A DNA stretch of 64,000 nucleotides from NCBI GenBank assembly GCA_010672585.1, contig JAAHGF010000008.1, forward strand, positions 391,401 to 455,400, written 5' to 3'. The stretch's first letter is position 1, and each line of letters opens with the position of its first letter. The notes beneath the pieces were generated by a model. The model did no database searches and was not told the DNA's origin. It saw nothing but the letters and a program-made list of their open reading frames with translations. Below, in pieces: positions 41,501 to 49,600 of the stretch. Source of the DNA: Okeania sp. SIO1I7 (GTDB lineage Bacteria > Cyanobacteriota > Cyanobacteriia > Cyanobacteriales > Microcoleaceae). Both the position numbers and the translations under genes were made by a program.

Positions 41501-44500
41501 TCCTATTCTGTTAACGGTAGAGGAGGAGATATTAATCTCAATTCTGGTGGCAGTGTCACCATCAATAACATTGCCTCATTTGGTCCTCAACAAAGTGGGG
41601 ATGTTAATATCCAAAGTAATAACAGTACTATTACCACTCGTAAAATTCAAACTCTCGCCGATAATGGAAGTAGTGGTAATATCCGCCTCAATACCTATAA
41701 TTTTCAAGGCGATATTAATACGGCCAATATTCAATCAATAGGCGATCGCTCATCGGGAGAAGTGGAAGTTATTGCTGCTGATGGTTCTATTACTACTCAA
41801 AATATTGAGTCTCTCTCCAACTCTGGTAACTCCGACGATATTACTGTCGAAGCGGGAGAAGATATTAATACTGAGGAAATTAATTCTAGTGGTGGAGAAA
41901 ATAGTGGAGATATAGAGGTTAGTAGCGATAATGGGGAGGTAAATACAGGTAATATTGAATCCCTTGGCAACTCTGGAGACTCGGGTAATATTGATGTTAG
42001 TGCGGAAGAGGATATAAATACAGAAAATATTAGTACCCATGGCAATAATAATAGTGGAGATATTTCTGTTAATAGTCAGGAGGGTTCTGTTAATACTAAT
42101 AATATTGAAACTGAAGCTGAAACTGGAGATTCTGGCAATATAGATATTGCTGCAAGATATGGTATTAATACTGAAAATATTAGTTCTATTGGTGGGGAGA
42201 ATAGTGGAGATATTTCTGTTAATAGTCAGGCAGGTTCTGTTAATACAAATAATATTGGAACTATTGCCGAAACTGGAAATTCTGGGGATATAGATATTGC
42301 TGCAAGATATGGTATTAATACTGAAAATATTAGTTCTATTGGTGGGGAGAATAGTGGAGATATTTCTGTTAATAGTCAGGCAGGTTCTGTGAATACAAAT
42401 AATATTGAAACAATTGCCGAAGCTGGAAATTCTGGGGATATAGATATTGCTGCAAGATATGGTATTAATACTGAAAATATTAGTTCTATTGGTGGGGAGA
42501 ATAGTGGGAATATTTCTGTTAATAGTCAGGCAGGTTCTGTTAATACAAATAATATTGAAACAATTGCCGAAACTGGAAATTCTGGGGATATAGATATTGC
42601 TGCAAGATATGGTATTAATACTGAAAATATTAGTTCTATTGGTGGGGAGAATAGTGGGAATATTTCTGTTAATAGTCAGGCAGGTTCTGTGAATACAAAT
42701 AATATTACGACTCAAGCAGAAACAGGTACTGCTGGCGACATTGATATTAGTGCTAGAAATAATATAAATACAGGTAATATTACTTCCACTGCTCCTCAAG
42801 GAAGTGGCAATATTAATCTGACCACTGAAGTTGGTCAAATTAACACAGGTGAAATCTTGACAGATACAGGAGAAATTAATCTTAACCAACCAAATAATAA
42901 TATTAGTTCAGCAGTAGAAAATAATCCGACTTCTAGAATTCCCATATCCCCACCTTCAACTATTAACAATACTCCCACACCAACAATAATTAATCCCACT
43001 ACACAAATATCTGAAAATTCACCCCCAACACCAACAATAATTAATCCCACTACACAAATATCTGAAAATTCACCCCCAACACCAACCAATAACCTAACTC
43101 CACCATCAACAACACCAAATTCCAATCCATCACCAATTACCAACTACTCTCCCTCTCCCATAATTAATAATAATCAAACCTCAACCTCCACTAATACCAA
43201 TCCATCAACAATAAATAATAACTCCAATCCAATAATTCCAGCTTCAGCTATTAATATAAATCCCAGAGAAAATCCAACAAATATATCTGCCACACAAACC
43301 AGAAATACTACTAACCTTTCAAGACCGACCACGACTCAAAATACCATTCAATCCCCACAAAATAACAGTGAAACTCCTATCCACACAAATCCCAACAATT
43401 CAAACGACTCTAACAATACCAATAACCCTAATAACCCCAATAACCCTCAAGCAAATTCAAGCCAAATCAATCAACAATTACAAGTACCACAATTACAATT
43501 ACCACAATTAAATCTAACCCCAACCAATCCATTAACAGTAGACATATCAACCTCCCAAATGATATTAACCCTAGAAAAAAACCGAATCGAAGAATACTCA
43601 AATTATCTAGGAGAAAATTTCGACCAAAAATTACTATCCACAAAAAACGTCCGAGAAATCTTAGTAGATATGCACCATCAGACCGGAAAAAAATCAGCAG
43701 TTATCTACGTCAACGTTCATCAAGACCAACTACAACTAATATTATTCACCCCCGACGGTCAATCTATTCTCAAAACTATTTATCAAGTCAATAGAGAAAA
43801 ATTATGGGAAGTTGCCATACAATTTTATCTAGATATTACCGACTCAAAAAAACGTAACAGTCATAACTATTTACCAACAGCAAAAAAACTATACAACTGG
43901 CTAATATCTCCAATCTCAACAGAATTAGAAGCAGCAAATATTGATACATTACTATTTAGTATGGACGCAGGTTTTCGCCTCTTACCCCTAGCAGCTTTAC
44001 ATGACGGAAAACAATTTTTAATCGAAAAATATAACGTTAGTTTAATACCAAGTGTCAGCTTAATAAACAGCAAGTACAACTCCCTCAAAAATACAAAACT
44101 TTTAGCCATGGGAGCCAGTAAATTTTCTAACAAACCACCCTTACCAGCAGTACCAGTAGAATTAAAAGCCATTACAAAAAATTCCCAGCAAGGTAATATT
44201 TTCCTCAACGAAGAATTTACTCGGAAAAACCTAATTAACCAACGCCAAAATTATCCCTATCCAATTATTCACCTAGCCACCCATGCAGAATTTAGAGGAG
44301 GCAATACCAGTAAATCTTATATTCAACTATGGAACGATAAATTACACCTACATCAAATGCGCGATTTAAAATGGAATAATCCCGAAGTTGAACTATTAGT
44401 ATTATCCGCTTGTCGTACAGCAGTAGGAGATAAAAATTCTGAACTAGGTTTTGCCGGGTTAGCAATAGCAACCGGAGTAAAATCAGCATTAGCAAGTTTA

Positions 44501-44764
44501 TGGTTAGTTAATGATGAAGCAACATTAGGATTAATGACAGAATTTTACTCTAATTTAGGTAATGTTAGTATTAAAGCTGAAGCATTACGAGAAGCACAAA
44601 TCGCAATGTTGAAGAGTAAAGTTGTTATCGAAAATGGTATATTAAAAGTTTCAGGAAGCCGTGGAGAAATGCCGTTACCTCCCGAATTAACTAACATCAA
44701 AAACAAAAAATTCTCCCATCCTTATTATTGGGCAGGGTTTACAATAGTCGGTAGTCCTTGGTAG
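35570..44764 (+). CDS. Giant exoprotein: filamentous-hemagglutinin (TPS) domain, repeats, C-terminal CHAT domain
   Basis: The 3064-residue product has a signal peptide (residues 1-28, ending AKAQ) and a TPS/FHA N-terminal domain (about 30-300: GGNLFHSFDQFNLNSGQIANF, NSNLFLMNPAGIIFG), which in known systems is recognised by a TpsB outer-membrane transporter. Residues 440-550 hold acidic repeats around GDNSEVESTEN. A long body of GGNI-type beta-helical repeats follows, with four nearly exact 50-residue units at about 2195-2380, then a Pro/Asn/Thr-rich linker (about 2440-2660). The C-terminus (about 2790-3064) is a CHAT caspase-like domain with His2905 in IIHLATHAEF and Cys2948 in LVLSACRTAVG, so the dyad is intact. 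The role may be a surface adhesin with a protease tip; no TpsB gene lies in the window. A 379-codon frame on the other strand is a shadow. Confidence 0.9.
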   Translation: MKTIRLNYPLSLLMPLLAIVVATPAKAQPITPANDGTGTTVTPQGNQFNIQGGTKSGGNLFHSFDQFNLNSGQIANFLTTPDTRNILGRVTGGNASIINGLLQVIGGNSNLFLMNPAGIIFGQNASLNVPASFSVTTATGIGFNGNNFWFQAMGTNDYASLVGNPSGYRFNVSNPGVIVNEGNLSLTPGENLTLVGGIVVNTGELSTAGGNITIAAVEGGSTLRISQPGHLLSLEVASLVENGADISHFTPLSLPQLLTGGGTTHATSMTVNADGDVVLIDASTIVTDVSGDAFAAGNIDVSASGNVGGQINILGDRVAVIDANIYANGFNGGGRILIGGDFQGNGIVSNSRQTFVDGSSFISADAISYGDGGRVIVWSDGITYFGGNISAKGGEFSGDGGFVEVSGKQRLIFDGSVNVSAASGIYGTILLDPENIEVGESEEAETTGDNSEVESTENTDNSEVTENSDSDSETTGDNSEVESTENTDNSEITENSDSNSEITGDNSEVESTENIDNSEITENTDSDSEITGDNSEVENTENIDNSEITEAEIATDPFAQDENANVTISAENIEDLSGEIILQADNDITVNEKIETDSSVEIKAGRSININADIDTSTGNGNISLFGNDNNANIENRSDGAASINQQEGTTLNAGSGTIAIRLGGLGEIGDINLANLTTEGRVILNANSGNITQVSSNSLIRADTILLRTRGEGGIGLLENTLRLDVNNLEAITGKGGAFIDAISSLTIGGVNGELTGFSTGGRAGKVRLNVDGDLNIEEGIEAGNNVRLTASKSVNINADINTEDGNGNIFIQGNGEVGIANIISGDETNLGAANEATTDEMGSFIPVAENDEEIGSIIQGAETTLDAGSGNIRIELGNLGEVGDIKLANLTTTGRVLVDANGGNIESISENSLINAGSILFRTSGNGGIGLSEEPLHLNAEKLEAVAGSNGAFFEVLGEINIGGVRENIMGISTTEGGDIEISAEGQITVTEKISTAISEGDAGNIIIDSNNGGIDTTESEINASSELGGGGNITFIGEGDIQTANVDTSAGGIGSGGQIKIESRSGSIVTTEGIVISASSYGNGGDIEIRAKDDITTSKISSFSSDSIVSENFNPASFIPIPGEGGNIILEAGGNIDTTGGTLDSVSIQGNPGNINLTADGNILTGDIFSWTYSSNSGGNIILEAGGNIDTTAAIIRSDSAGDGGNIEITANGDITTYFISSMSLVTTNFPDDGNENKGGNITITAGGNIDARATQIQAGSSKGDGGNVTFTAEGNIFTEKVLASSNESGNGGNINIQAGGNIDTSIERLDSSSRDRDAGEITLTSGGNIFTSSINSDSFLGSGGDITLDAVGTIDTTGGRLNSGSAGTNSGNISLTANNSVITGNIYTAGVQQGGDINITSASGNIDTSLGLLNSSSEGRGGNITFNAEQRIYTGNINTSGIEGGGNIDLTSNSSDINTNAGELNTTAENGEDGNINMNANNGSIEIGEINQAKNITIVDGGEEDAFNSDSDSNINSDADQVNDQRGEVSLQAHNDITINEPINSDEISNLELKAGRNININADIDTSEGNGNITLSANDNSADINYRQVGTGNITMAEDTILDAGRGNITIQLGTLGEIGDITISNLRTTTGTVIVIAEGGNIFSASENSLVRANNTIFQTRNSGGIGSSSQPINLEVDNLEARAGTAGAFFNSPTQGLSIGNTTDLIRGILTSGGGEIEITAAGNIELREPISTVTDSETSGNITLNSTGDINTTNSKILSWSNNEAGNVTLNAEGNISTASIDANSFGLGRGGDITLNAGGAIDTTAGTLRSSSEVGDAGNVNITANNNINTANILSYSGEEAGEDNRGGDITITSHDGSIDTTAGIINEFSPDIDITSLEVATFFERFVANLATKANNGTGGNITISAKENITVGGIGGIGGKNSSNISVSSEIGNIEIGDIFSTSHNETSGNITIQSNSGNIDVNHIASYSVNGRGGDINLNSGGSVTINNIASFGPQQSGDVNIQSNNSTITTRKIQTLADNGSSGNIRLNTYNFQGDINTANIQSIGDRSSGEVEVIAADGSITTQNIESLSNSGNSDDITVEAGEDINTEEINSSGGENSGDIEVSSDNGEVNTGNIESLGNSGDSGNIDVSAEEDINTENISTHGNNNSGDISVNSQEGSVNTNNIETEAETGDSGNIDIAARYGINTENISSIGGENSGDISVNSQAGSVNTNNIGTIAETGNSGDIDIAARYGINTENISSIGGENSGDISVNSQAGSVNTNNIETIAEAGNSGDIDIAARYGINTENISSIGGENSGNISVNSQAGSVNTNNIETIAETGNSGDIDIAARYGINTENISSIGGENSGNISVNSQAGSVNTNNITTQAETGTAGDIDISARNNINTGNITSTAPQGSGNINLTTEVGQINTGEILTDTGEINLNQPNNNISSAVENNPTSRIPISPPSTINNTPTPTIINPTTQISENSPPTPTIINPTTQISENSPPTPTNNLTPPSTTPNSNPSPITNYSPSPIINNNQTSTSTNTNPSTINNNSNPIIPASAININPRENPTNISATQTRNTTNLSRPTTTQNTIQSPQNNSETPIHTNPNNSNDSNNTNNPNNPNNPQANSSQINQQLQVPQLQLPQLNLTPTNPLTVDISTSQMILTLEKNRIEEYSNYLGENFDQKLLSTKNVREILVDMHHQTGKKSAVIYVNVHQDQLQLILFTPDGQSILKTIYQVNREKLWEVAIQFYLDITDSKKRNSHNYLPTAKKLYNWLISPISTELEAANIDTLLFSMDAGFRLLPLAALHDGKQFLIEKYNVSLIPSVSLINSKYNSLKNTKLLAMGASKFSNKPPLPAVPVELKAITKNSQQGNIFLNEEFTRKNLINQRQNYPYPIIHLATHAEFRGGNTSKSYIQLWNDKLHLHQMRDLKWNNPEVELLVLSACRTAVGDKNSELGFAGLAIATGVKSALASLWLVNDEATLGLMTEFYSNLGNVSIKAEALREAQIAMLKSKVVIENGILKVSGSRGEMPLPPELTNIKNKKFSHPYYWAGFTIVGSPW
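36890..37220 (+). repeat. Coding repeats for an acidic linker (GDNSEVESTEN-type)
   Basis: Four copies of a roughly 90-bp segment with the words GATAATTCTGAAGTTGAATC and TTCTGATTCTGATTC. The encoded stretch is almost all Asp, Glu, Ser, Thr and Asn and is likely disordered. Confidence 0.85.
42050..42710 (+). repeat. 150-bp coding tandem repeat (50 residues)
   Basis: TGCAAGATATGGTATTAATA begins at 42151, 42301, 42451 and 42601, exact 150-bp steps with very few substitutions. The units encode NTENISSIGGENSGDISVNS and NTNNIETIAETGNSG and are in frame, so copy number can change without breaking the protein. Confidence 0.9.
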
Positions 44765-45009
44765 GTTCAACAATTAATAATTAATAATTAATAATTAATA
44801 ATGAACAATTTTAACAGTGTGTATTGATGAATCAGTTGGACGAAGAATTGCTATAGCAGGGGACAGTGAACAGTGTGGGAAGCGTGGGAAGCACAGGATA
44901 TCAAAAAAATATAGGGTTGTAAATATTCTCTGACGACCCACTGCTTAAAAGACAGTAGTTTCCCACTTACCGAAATTTTACGATGAAAATATAGGAGTTG
45001 ATTGACATA

Positions 45010-45052
45010 CTCCCGACGTTGCGCATAGCGCGACAACACGGGATTCTTACAT
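45010..45052. other. Hairpin, possible IS end or small structured RNA
   Basis: TACTCCCGACGTTGCGCATA and GCGCGACAACACGGGA can pair (CCCG/CGGG, TTGCGC/GCGCGA). It resembles subterminal hairpins of IS200/IS605 ends but no transposase is next to it. The rest of 44765-45257 holds TAATAAT heptamers and no gene. Confidence 0.35.
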
Positions 45053-45257
45053 TATGAAAAAAAATGACCGCTGTTTTAACAGAGGTGATGTCCTCCCCCT
45101 GTGTTGACGTTGATAATAACATGCATACCTCCTAGCTTGTCAAGGATATAGGAAGGTTTTATTTGTGGAGGTATCCGACTTTTTGCCCAGGCTTTCCCAT
45201 CCCTCCGCTCCCGATCTGCGGAGAGCGCGGGACTTCCCTGGCGGGGAAGTTAAAACG

Positions 45258-45347
45258 ATGGTTTCACAATTGATAATTGAATATCCCGATAATTTTCCTG
45301 ATGCAATAGGTCAAACCTCTGAAGCTTTTGAACAAGAGGCCAACTGA
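45258..45347 (+). pseudogene. Truncated UPF0175-type antitoxin-like fragment
   Basis: The frame from ATG 45258 reads MVSQLIIEYPDNFPDAIGQT and SEAFEQEAN before a stop. This resembles the first 30 residues of UPF0175 proteins (pattern YPD.LPDAL..T.EEFE.EA), small DNA-binding antitoxin-like proteins normally about 85 residues long with a helix-turn-helix. The rest of the domain is absent and no toxin partner is visible. 45348-45549 shows only repeats. Confidence 0.5.
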
Positions 45348-45549
45348 TAATATAAGACTTTTAGCTATTTGGCCCCTCCTGCAATTTGTAAATATACCAG
45401 CGCTCATTGCTATACTAGCTTTATGCAGCTCTTTAGACCGAAAACAGGCACACTTTTTTCGACCTGCTGCAAAACAGGTAGAGGTACTGATAACTGATAA
45501 CTGATAACTGATAACTGAAATGACATCCTCCCCTACTCCCCTACTTCCC

Positions 45550-46761
45550 CTACTCCCCTACTCCCCCGCTCTCCAAGACAAAACTCCACAAACTATGAGC
45601 CATTTCTAACTTACTACAAGACGGAATATCTCGCCGACGACCTTCAGCATCCAGAAAAATTCCTTGATTTGTATCGCTACCAAAACCAGCTTCCTTTCGG
45701 TCAATAGGGTTAGCAACAATAGCATCTAAATTTTTCACCTGCAACTTCTCTAACGCAGGCGCAACAATATCTCCAGTCTGTGCCGCAAACCCAATCAAAT
45801 ATTGCCTGCGCTGCTTTAACCGTCCTAACTCCGCCACAATATCCGGTACAGGAGTCAAAGGTAATAAATCTGGTAGCGATCGCTTTGGCAACTTCTCACT
45901 ACTATACTCAGCAGGTTTAACATCTGCAACTGCTGCACTCATCACAACAATATCTGCTTCACCAAAATGAGATAACATTGCTTGTCGCATCTGAGCAGCA
46001 CTCACCACCTCCACAGTTTTTATCCCTGATAACAACAACTCTCCCAAAATACTATGCACCAAAGTGACACTTCCACCCCGATGCAATGCCGCCTTAGCTA
46101 AAGCTATTCCCATCTTACCCGTAGAAGGGTTGCCAATATACCTCACTGGGTCTAAATGTTCTCGCGTGCCACCCGCGCTAATTAATATTTTCTTACCTGC
46201 TAAATCTCTTTTACCTGCTGTATATAACAAAGATTTTATATTTGTCACTATCTCTGTTGGTTCAGCCATCCGACCTTGACCAACGCGATCGCAAGCTAAT
46301 ATTCCCATATTTGGGCTTATACCATAAAATCTTTTTTCAGTCAATATTTGTTGCCAATTTCGCTGTACTGTCTGTTGTTCCCACATATCAGTATTCATTG
46401 CCGGAGATAATAAAATTGGGCAACTAGAAGCCAACACTGTATTAGTTAACAAATTATCTGCTAAACCGTATACTAACTTTGCCAAAGTATTTGCTGTGAG
46501 AGGAGCAATGACTATTATTTCTGCCCATTCACCCAACTGAATATGCAATGGACGTCCGTGAGTAGACTGCCAAAAATCTCGATCTGTATAAGCTGGATAA
46601 CGACAGAGAGTAGATAAAGTCAGAGGTGTAATGAACTGTTGAGCAGAATCTGTCAAAATTGCTCGCACCTCAATACCAGATTTTACGAGAGTAGAAACTA
46701 CTTCACAAATTTTATAAGCTGCTATACCACCACAAATACTGATTAAAACTCTTCTAGCCAT
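45550..46761 (-). CDS. coaBC: Bifunctional phosphopantothenoylcysteine decarboxylase / phosphopantothenate-cysteine ligase
   Basis: CoaBC makes 4'-phosphopantetheine in coenzyme A synthesis. The N-terminal CoaC flavoprotein domain has RRVLISICGGIAAYKICEVV, LHIQLGEWAEI with the catalytic His, the PAMNTDMW substrate clamp and CDRVGQGRMAEP with the active Cys. The CoaB ligase domain starts near KKILISAGGTREHLDPVRYI with NPSTGKMG. I chose the ATG at 46761 (MARRVLIS); an in-frame ATG 16 codons upstream would add residues encoded by a GGCAACA heptamer tract. The last residues (LESGGVGE) are again from a heptamer-like tract, so the true C-terminus may be slightly shorter. About 404 residues is normal for the family. 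Confidence 0.93.
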   Translation of the reverse strand: MARRVLISICGGIAAYKICEVVSTLVKSGIEVRAILTDSAQQFITPLTLSTLCRYPAYTDRDFWQSTHGRPLHIQLGEWAEIIVIAPLTANTLAKLVYGLADNLLTNTVLASSCPILLSPAMNTDMWEQQTVQRNWQQILTEKRFYGISPNMGILACDRVGQGRMAEPTEIVTNIKSLLYTAGKRDLAGKKILISAGGTREHLDPVRYIGNPSTGKMGIALAKAALHRGGSVTLVHSILGELLLSGIKTVEVVSAAQMRQAMLSHFGEADIVVMSAAVADVKPAEYSSEKLPKRSLPDLLPLTPVPDIVAELGRLKQRRQYLIGFAAQTGDIVAPALEKLQVKNLDAIVANPIDRKEAGFGSDTNQGIFLDAEGRRRDIPSCSKLEMAHSLWSFVLESGGVGE

Positions 46762-46869
46762 AATATTTTTTTGTCTTGGAAAGTTAGAGAGGCAACAGGC
46801 AACAGGCAACAGGCAACAGAGAAAGGACTATTATTTCTGTTACTATAAACATCTGTTCAACAATTAATT

Positions 46870-47087
46870 AGGGTTTGCTGAAAAAGTCTTTTTTAAGGAG
46901 TAGGGGACCCACCCCTAACCCCTCCCAGGAGGGGAAAAGGGGAGTAGGGGAGAATTTTTTTGCCCAACTATGCGCTAAAAATGCTAACTTTTTGAGAATG
47001 AAGAGCTGAAAACCATGTACTTTTTCAATACCTAAAAAGTCTAAAACCTTTATCTGGCAATTATTTGATATTTATTCAGCAAACCCT
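46870..47087. mobile_element. MITE-like element, family C (short form)
   Basis: Left end AGGGTTTGCTGAAAAAGTC, right end TATTCAGCAAACCCT, flanked by AATT. It contains the CCTCCCAGGAGGGG palindrome and the words AACTATGCGC and ATGAAGAGCTGA seen in the copy at 12791. Confidence 0.75.
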
Positions 47088-47452
47088 AATTATTAATTAT
47101 TAATTATTAATTATTAATTATTAATTATTAATTATTAATTTACCTAAAAAGTCTAAAACCTTTATCTGGCAATTATTTGATATTTATTCAGCAAACCCTA
47201 ATTATTAATTATTAATTATTAATTATTAATTATTAATTATTAATTTACCTAAAAAGTCTAAAACCTTTATCTGGCAATTATTTGATATTTATTCAGCAAA
47301 CCCTAATTATTAATTATTAATTATTAATTATTAATTATTAATTATTAATTTACCTAAAAAGTCTAAAACCTTTATCTGGCAATTATTTGATATTTATTCA
47401 GCAAACCCTAATTATTAATTATTAATTATTAATTATTAATTATTTCCTATTC
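47029..47452. repeat. 105-bp tandem array of a MITE right end plus TAATTAT heptamers
   Basis: TACCTAAAAAGTCTAAAACC begins at 47029, 47141, 47246 and 47351, with steps 112, 105 and 105 bp. The first step is longer by exactly one 7-bp unit of the ATTATTA tract. Each unit is the last 60 bp of the family C element followed by five or six heptamers. Confidence 0.9.
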
Positions 47453-47584
47453 CCTAAATAAATAGGAGTGTTGGGTAAAAAGTATCCAAGCTAAAAAATA
47501 CCTTGGTTATTTTTGTTCTAAACCAACACTCTCAAATCTGACAAAATGATTAAATTACTAATTTATGCGTTCCCAATATTTTCC

Positions 47585-47836
47585 TCAAGCCTCATCACAA
47601 GGCTCTAAATCCAATAAATGGATATAAGGATCGATTAACTCTGGACGTTGAAAGGCGATCGCTCGTAGCAGGTGCCAATCACTCAACCCGTCAAAAGGAT
47701 TTTGATAATCATCTTCCTCCAAACGTAAAGCCAACTTAGCTACATCCTGTGCAGTTAAATTAGCAACCTCGTGTAAAGAACGGGCTATAGTTTGCATCAA
47801 AACCGACCTCCCTGAAATGGCATCTGCTGAAAGCAT
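47585..47836 (-). CDS. DUF2555-like small cyanobacterial protein
   Basis: An 83-residue soluble protein: ANLTAQDVAKLALRLEEDDYQNPFDGLSDWHLLRAIAFQRPELIDPYIHLLDLEPCDEA. The block EDDYxNPFxGLxDWHLLRAIAFQRPEL is what I associate with DUF2555, a family largely limited to cyanobacteria and without a settled function. There is no signal peptide or membrane segment. Its 50-bp separation from the esterase on the same strand allows co-transcription. The ATG gives a full-length family member. Confidence 0.7.
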   Translation of the reverse strand: MLSADAISGRSVLMQTIARSLHEVANLTAQDVAKLALRLEEDDYQNPFDGLSDWHLLRAIAFQRPELIDPYIHLLDLEPCDEA

Positions 47837-47885
47837 TAATTAAAACGGAGTGCTATTTACACTCCCATTTAATATAATAGTCTTT

Positions 47886-48503
47886 CTAAGCTTTTGCCAT
47901 AGTATCTATAACAAAACTTCGCATTAACTTCACAATTTCTGGGATAATCTCATGTCCCATATTAAATTCTTGGTATTGTATATTTGCCCCCAGATTTGTG
48001 AAAGTATCGCGTGTTCGTCTTCCTTGCTGAATAGGTAAAATTGGGTCTTGTGTACCATGTGTAACTAGAACAGGTGGTAATTTTTCTCCTGATGGTTGAA
48101 GTTGAGAATGTAGATATCCACTTAAAATAATTAAACCTGCTATTGGCAGAGTTACTCCTACATCCATAGCCATCGCTCCACCTTGAGAAAAGCCACATAG
48201 AATAGTTTTAGATAAAGGTATCCCTGTTTTACTTTCTAGAGAAATTAGCCAATCAATTAATATTTGACGACTTTCAGGCAGACCTGGGAATTCTAAATTC
48301 TCTAAGTCATACCACATTTTTCCCCCTGGAACTTGAGGATGAGGGAAGGTCGCATCTGGAAATTCAAACCTATAATCAGGTAAATTCAACTCCATTGCTA
48401 AAGGTGTTAAATCGTTACAGTTAGCTCCCCAGCCATGTAAGAGAACAAGTAAACCACTAGGTTCTAAATTAGGTGAGATGGTAATTGAACTTAATTGGGT
48501 CAT
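47886..48503 (-). CDS. Phospholipase/carboxylesterase (alpha/beta hydrolase)
   Basis: A 205-residue hydrolase of the Abhydrolase_2 (carboxylesterase/acyl-protein thioesterase-like) family. The catalytic triad is visible: Ser106 in GFSQGGA, Asp153 in THGTQDPILP and His184 in NMGHEIIPE. HGWGANCNDL near residue 23 forms the oxyanion hole, and FPDATFPHPQVPGGKMWYDL is typical of cyanobacterial members. No signal peptide, so cytoplasmic. The natural substrate is unknown (short-chain esters or lysolipids are usual). Same strand as and upstream of the DUF2555-like gene. Confidence 0.88.
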   Translation of the reverse strand: MTQLSSITISPNLEPSGLLVLLHGWGANCNDLTPLAMELNLPDYRFEFPDATFPHPQVPGGKMWYDLENLEFPGLPESRQILIDWLISLESKTGIPLSKTILCGFSQGGAMAMDVGVTLPIAGLIILSGYLHSQLQPSGEKLPPVLVTHGTQDPILPIQQGRRTRDTFTNLGANIQYQEFNMGHEIIPEIVKLMRSFVIDTMAKA

Positions 48504-48602
48504 TTCAGTTATCAGTTATATTAAGAAGGAAGAAGGAAGAGGGAAGAAGGAAGAAGGAAGAGAGGGGAAGGAAGAGGGAGGAAGGCTGAAAAATCTGATT
48601 AA

Positions 48603-48756
48603 TATCATGTCCGGTAGCATCGGTCTTGTATAGAGAAGGTAAGGAAGAAGGAAGTTGGAAGAAGGAAGAAGCTTTAAGAAAAGGAAAAACTTTACTTATA
48701 TGGCGGTAGATATTTCCCCAACTTTTACACGGGACTATACCAACGGACATGATATA
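48603..48756. mobile_element. MITE-like element, family D
   Basis: Left end TATCATGTCCGGTAGCATCG, right end CAACGGACATGATATA; its inside matches the outer parts of the copy at 32031 in inverted orientation. The flanking 48500-48970 also holds two copies of CCCCTCCTGGGAGGGG with surrounding sequence. Open frames across it on both strands are repeat-derived. Confidence 0.75.
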
Positions 48757-48972
48757 ATTCGTATAAAAAAATGTTCCAACCGATGCGCCATTGCCAAATC
48801 TTTCTCGAGATCCCCATCCCCCCACACTCCCCACATTCCCCTCCTGGGAGGGGTTAGGGGTGGGTCCCCATCTCCCCATCCCCCCATCTCCCCATCTCCC
48901 CACATTCCCCTCCTGGGAGGGGTTAGGGGTGGGTCCCCATCTCCCCATCTCCCCATCTCTCCACACTCCATA

Positions 48973-49566
48973 TTACCTCGGTGGTAAGTTTTGAAAAATA
49001 CCTCTACCTCCACCTCCAGTCATAGGTTGAGGTTGCATGCGATCGCCAGAACCACCACCATTAGGTTGAGAACCTCTCATCATTCCACCACGAGGGGAAA
49101 CTCCACGAGAAGGGTCGGAAGATTCGGAGTCTGATACATTTGGAGACATGGTAAAATCAGACCCAGATGGAGTATTGCCACCCATGGGGTTGCCTGTACC
49201 ACCGAGAGCATCATTTAAGAAACTATTAGAAAAACCAGTGAAATCTAGTTTTCTCTCTTCTTCAAAAAACGGTACGTTTATTCTACGTTGTTTTGCTGGT
49301 TCTCTAGAATTTTCTTCTTGAGCGTAAGCTACAGATATTAAGCCAAGGGAAAAAGAAGAAGAAAGAAACAAACAAATCAATTTATTAATTGAATTTATTC
49401 CCCAATATTTTGTTCTTTTTTCTCTGTTTCCTACTTCTGTTAAAAAGCTATTATTTTTGATATTATCTTTTTCTTTTGAGTTTAATATCCAGCAGTCTAC
49501 AAGGTTTTCACAGCTTTTGGTCTGACTACCCATCCAGTTTTTCCTTATTCCTGTTTCCTTATTCAT
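48973..49566 (-). CDS. Secreted proline/glycine-rich hypothetical protein, 5' end repeat-derived
   Basis: I do not recognise the family. Residues about 60-82 (NKLICLFLSSSFSLGLISVAYAQ) form a clear signal peptide, followed by EENSREPAKQRRINVPFFEEERKLDFTGFSNSFLNDALGG and a Gly/Pro/Ser/Met-rich C-terminus ending GGGGRGIFQNLPPR. The first 58 residues (MNKETGIRKNWMGSQT..., NSKEKDN) are an unlikely leader and resemble the KKWMGTQT...NPKEQDN insert in the glycosyltransferase at 8.5 kb, so they probably arise from an inserted repeat. The true start is likely a non-ATG codon before NKLICLF; I keep the ATG for lack of a better choice. Expression is uncertain. Confidence 0.5.
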   Translation of the reverse strand: MNKETGIRKNWMGSQTKSCENLVDCWILNSKEKDNIKNNSFLTEVGNREKRTKYWGINSINKLICLFLSSSFSLGLISVAYAQEENSREPAKQRRINVPFFEEERKLDFTGFSNSFLNDALGGTGNPMGGNTPSGSDFTMSPNVSDSESSDPSRGVSPRGGMMRGSQPNGGGSGDRMQPQPMTGGGGRGIFQNLPPR

Positions 49567-49600
49567 TCTTCCTTTTTAATTTTTTTGTTAATTTTACTTA

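Noticed and set aside
41750-42889. 379-codon minus-strand open frame inside the exoprotein gene
   Set aside because: It mirrors the in-frame tandem repeats of the plus-strand gene; composition is the antisense of Asn/Ile/Glu-rich codons and shows no domain.
43141-43540. Asn/Pro/Thr-rich region as a possible separate gene or frameshift
   Set aside because: It stays in the same frame as the exoprotein and is a plausible disordered linker before the CHAT domain.
48505-48966. 153-codon minus-strand frame between the esterase and the secreted protein
   Set aside because: Consists of STRR heptamers, GGGAGGGG-type palindromes and a family D element; antisense frames are just as long.
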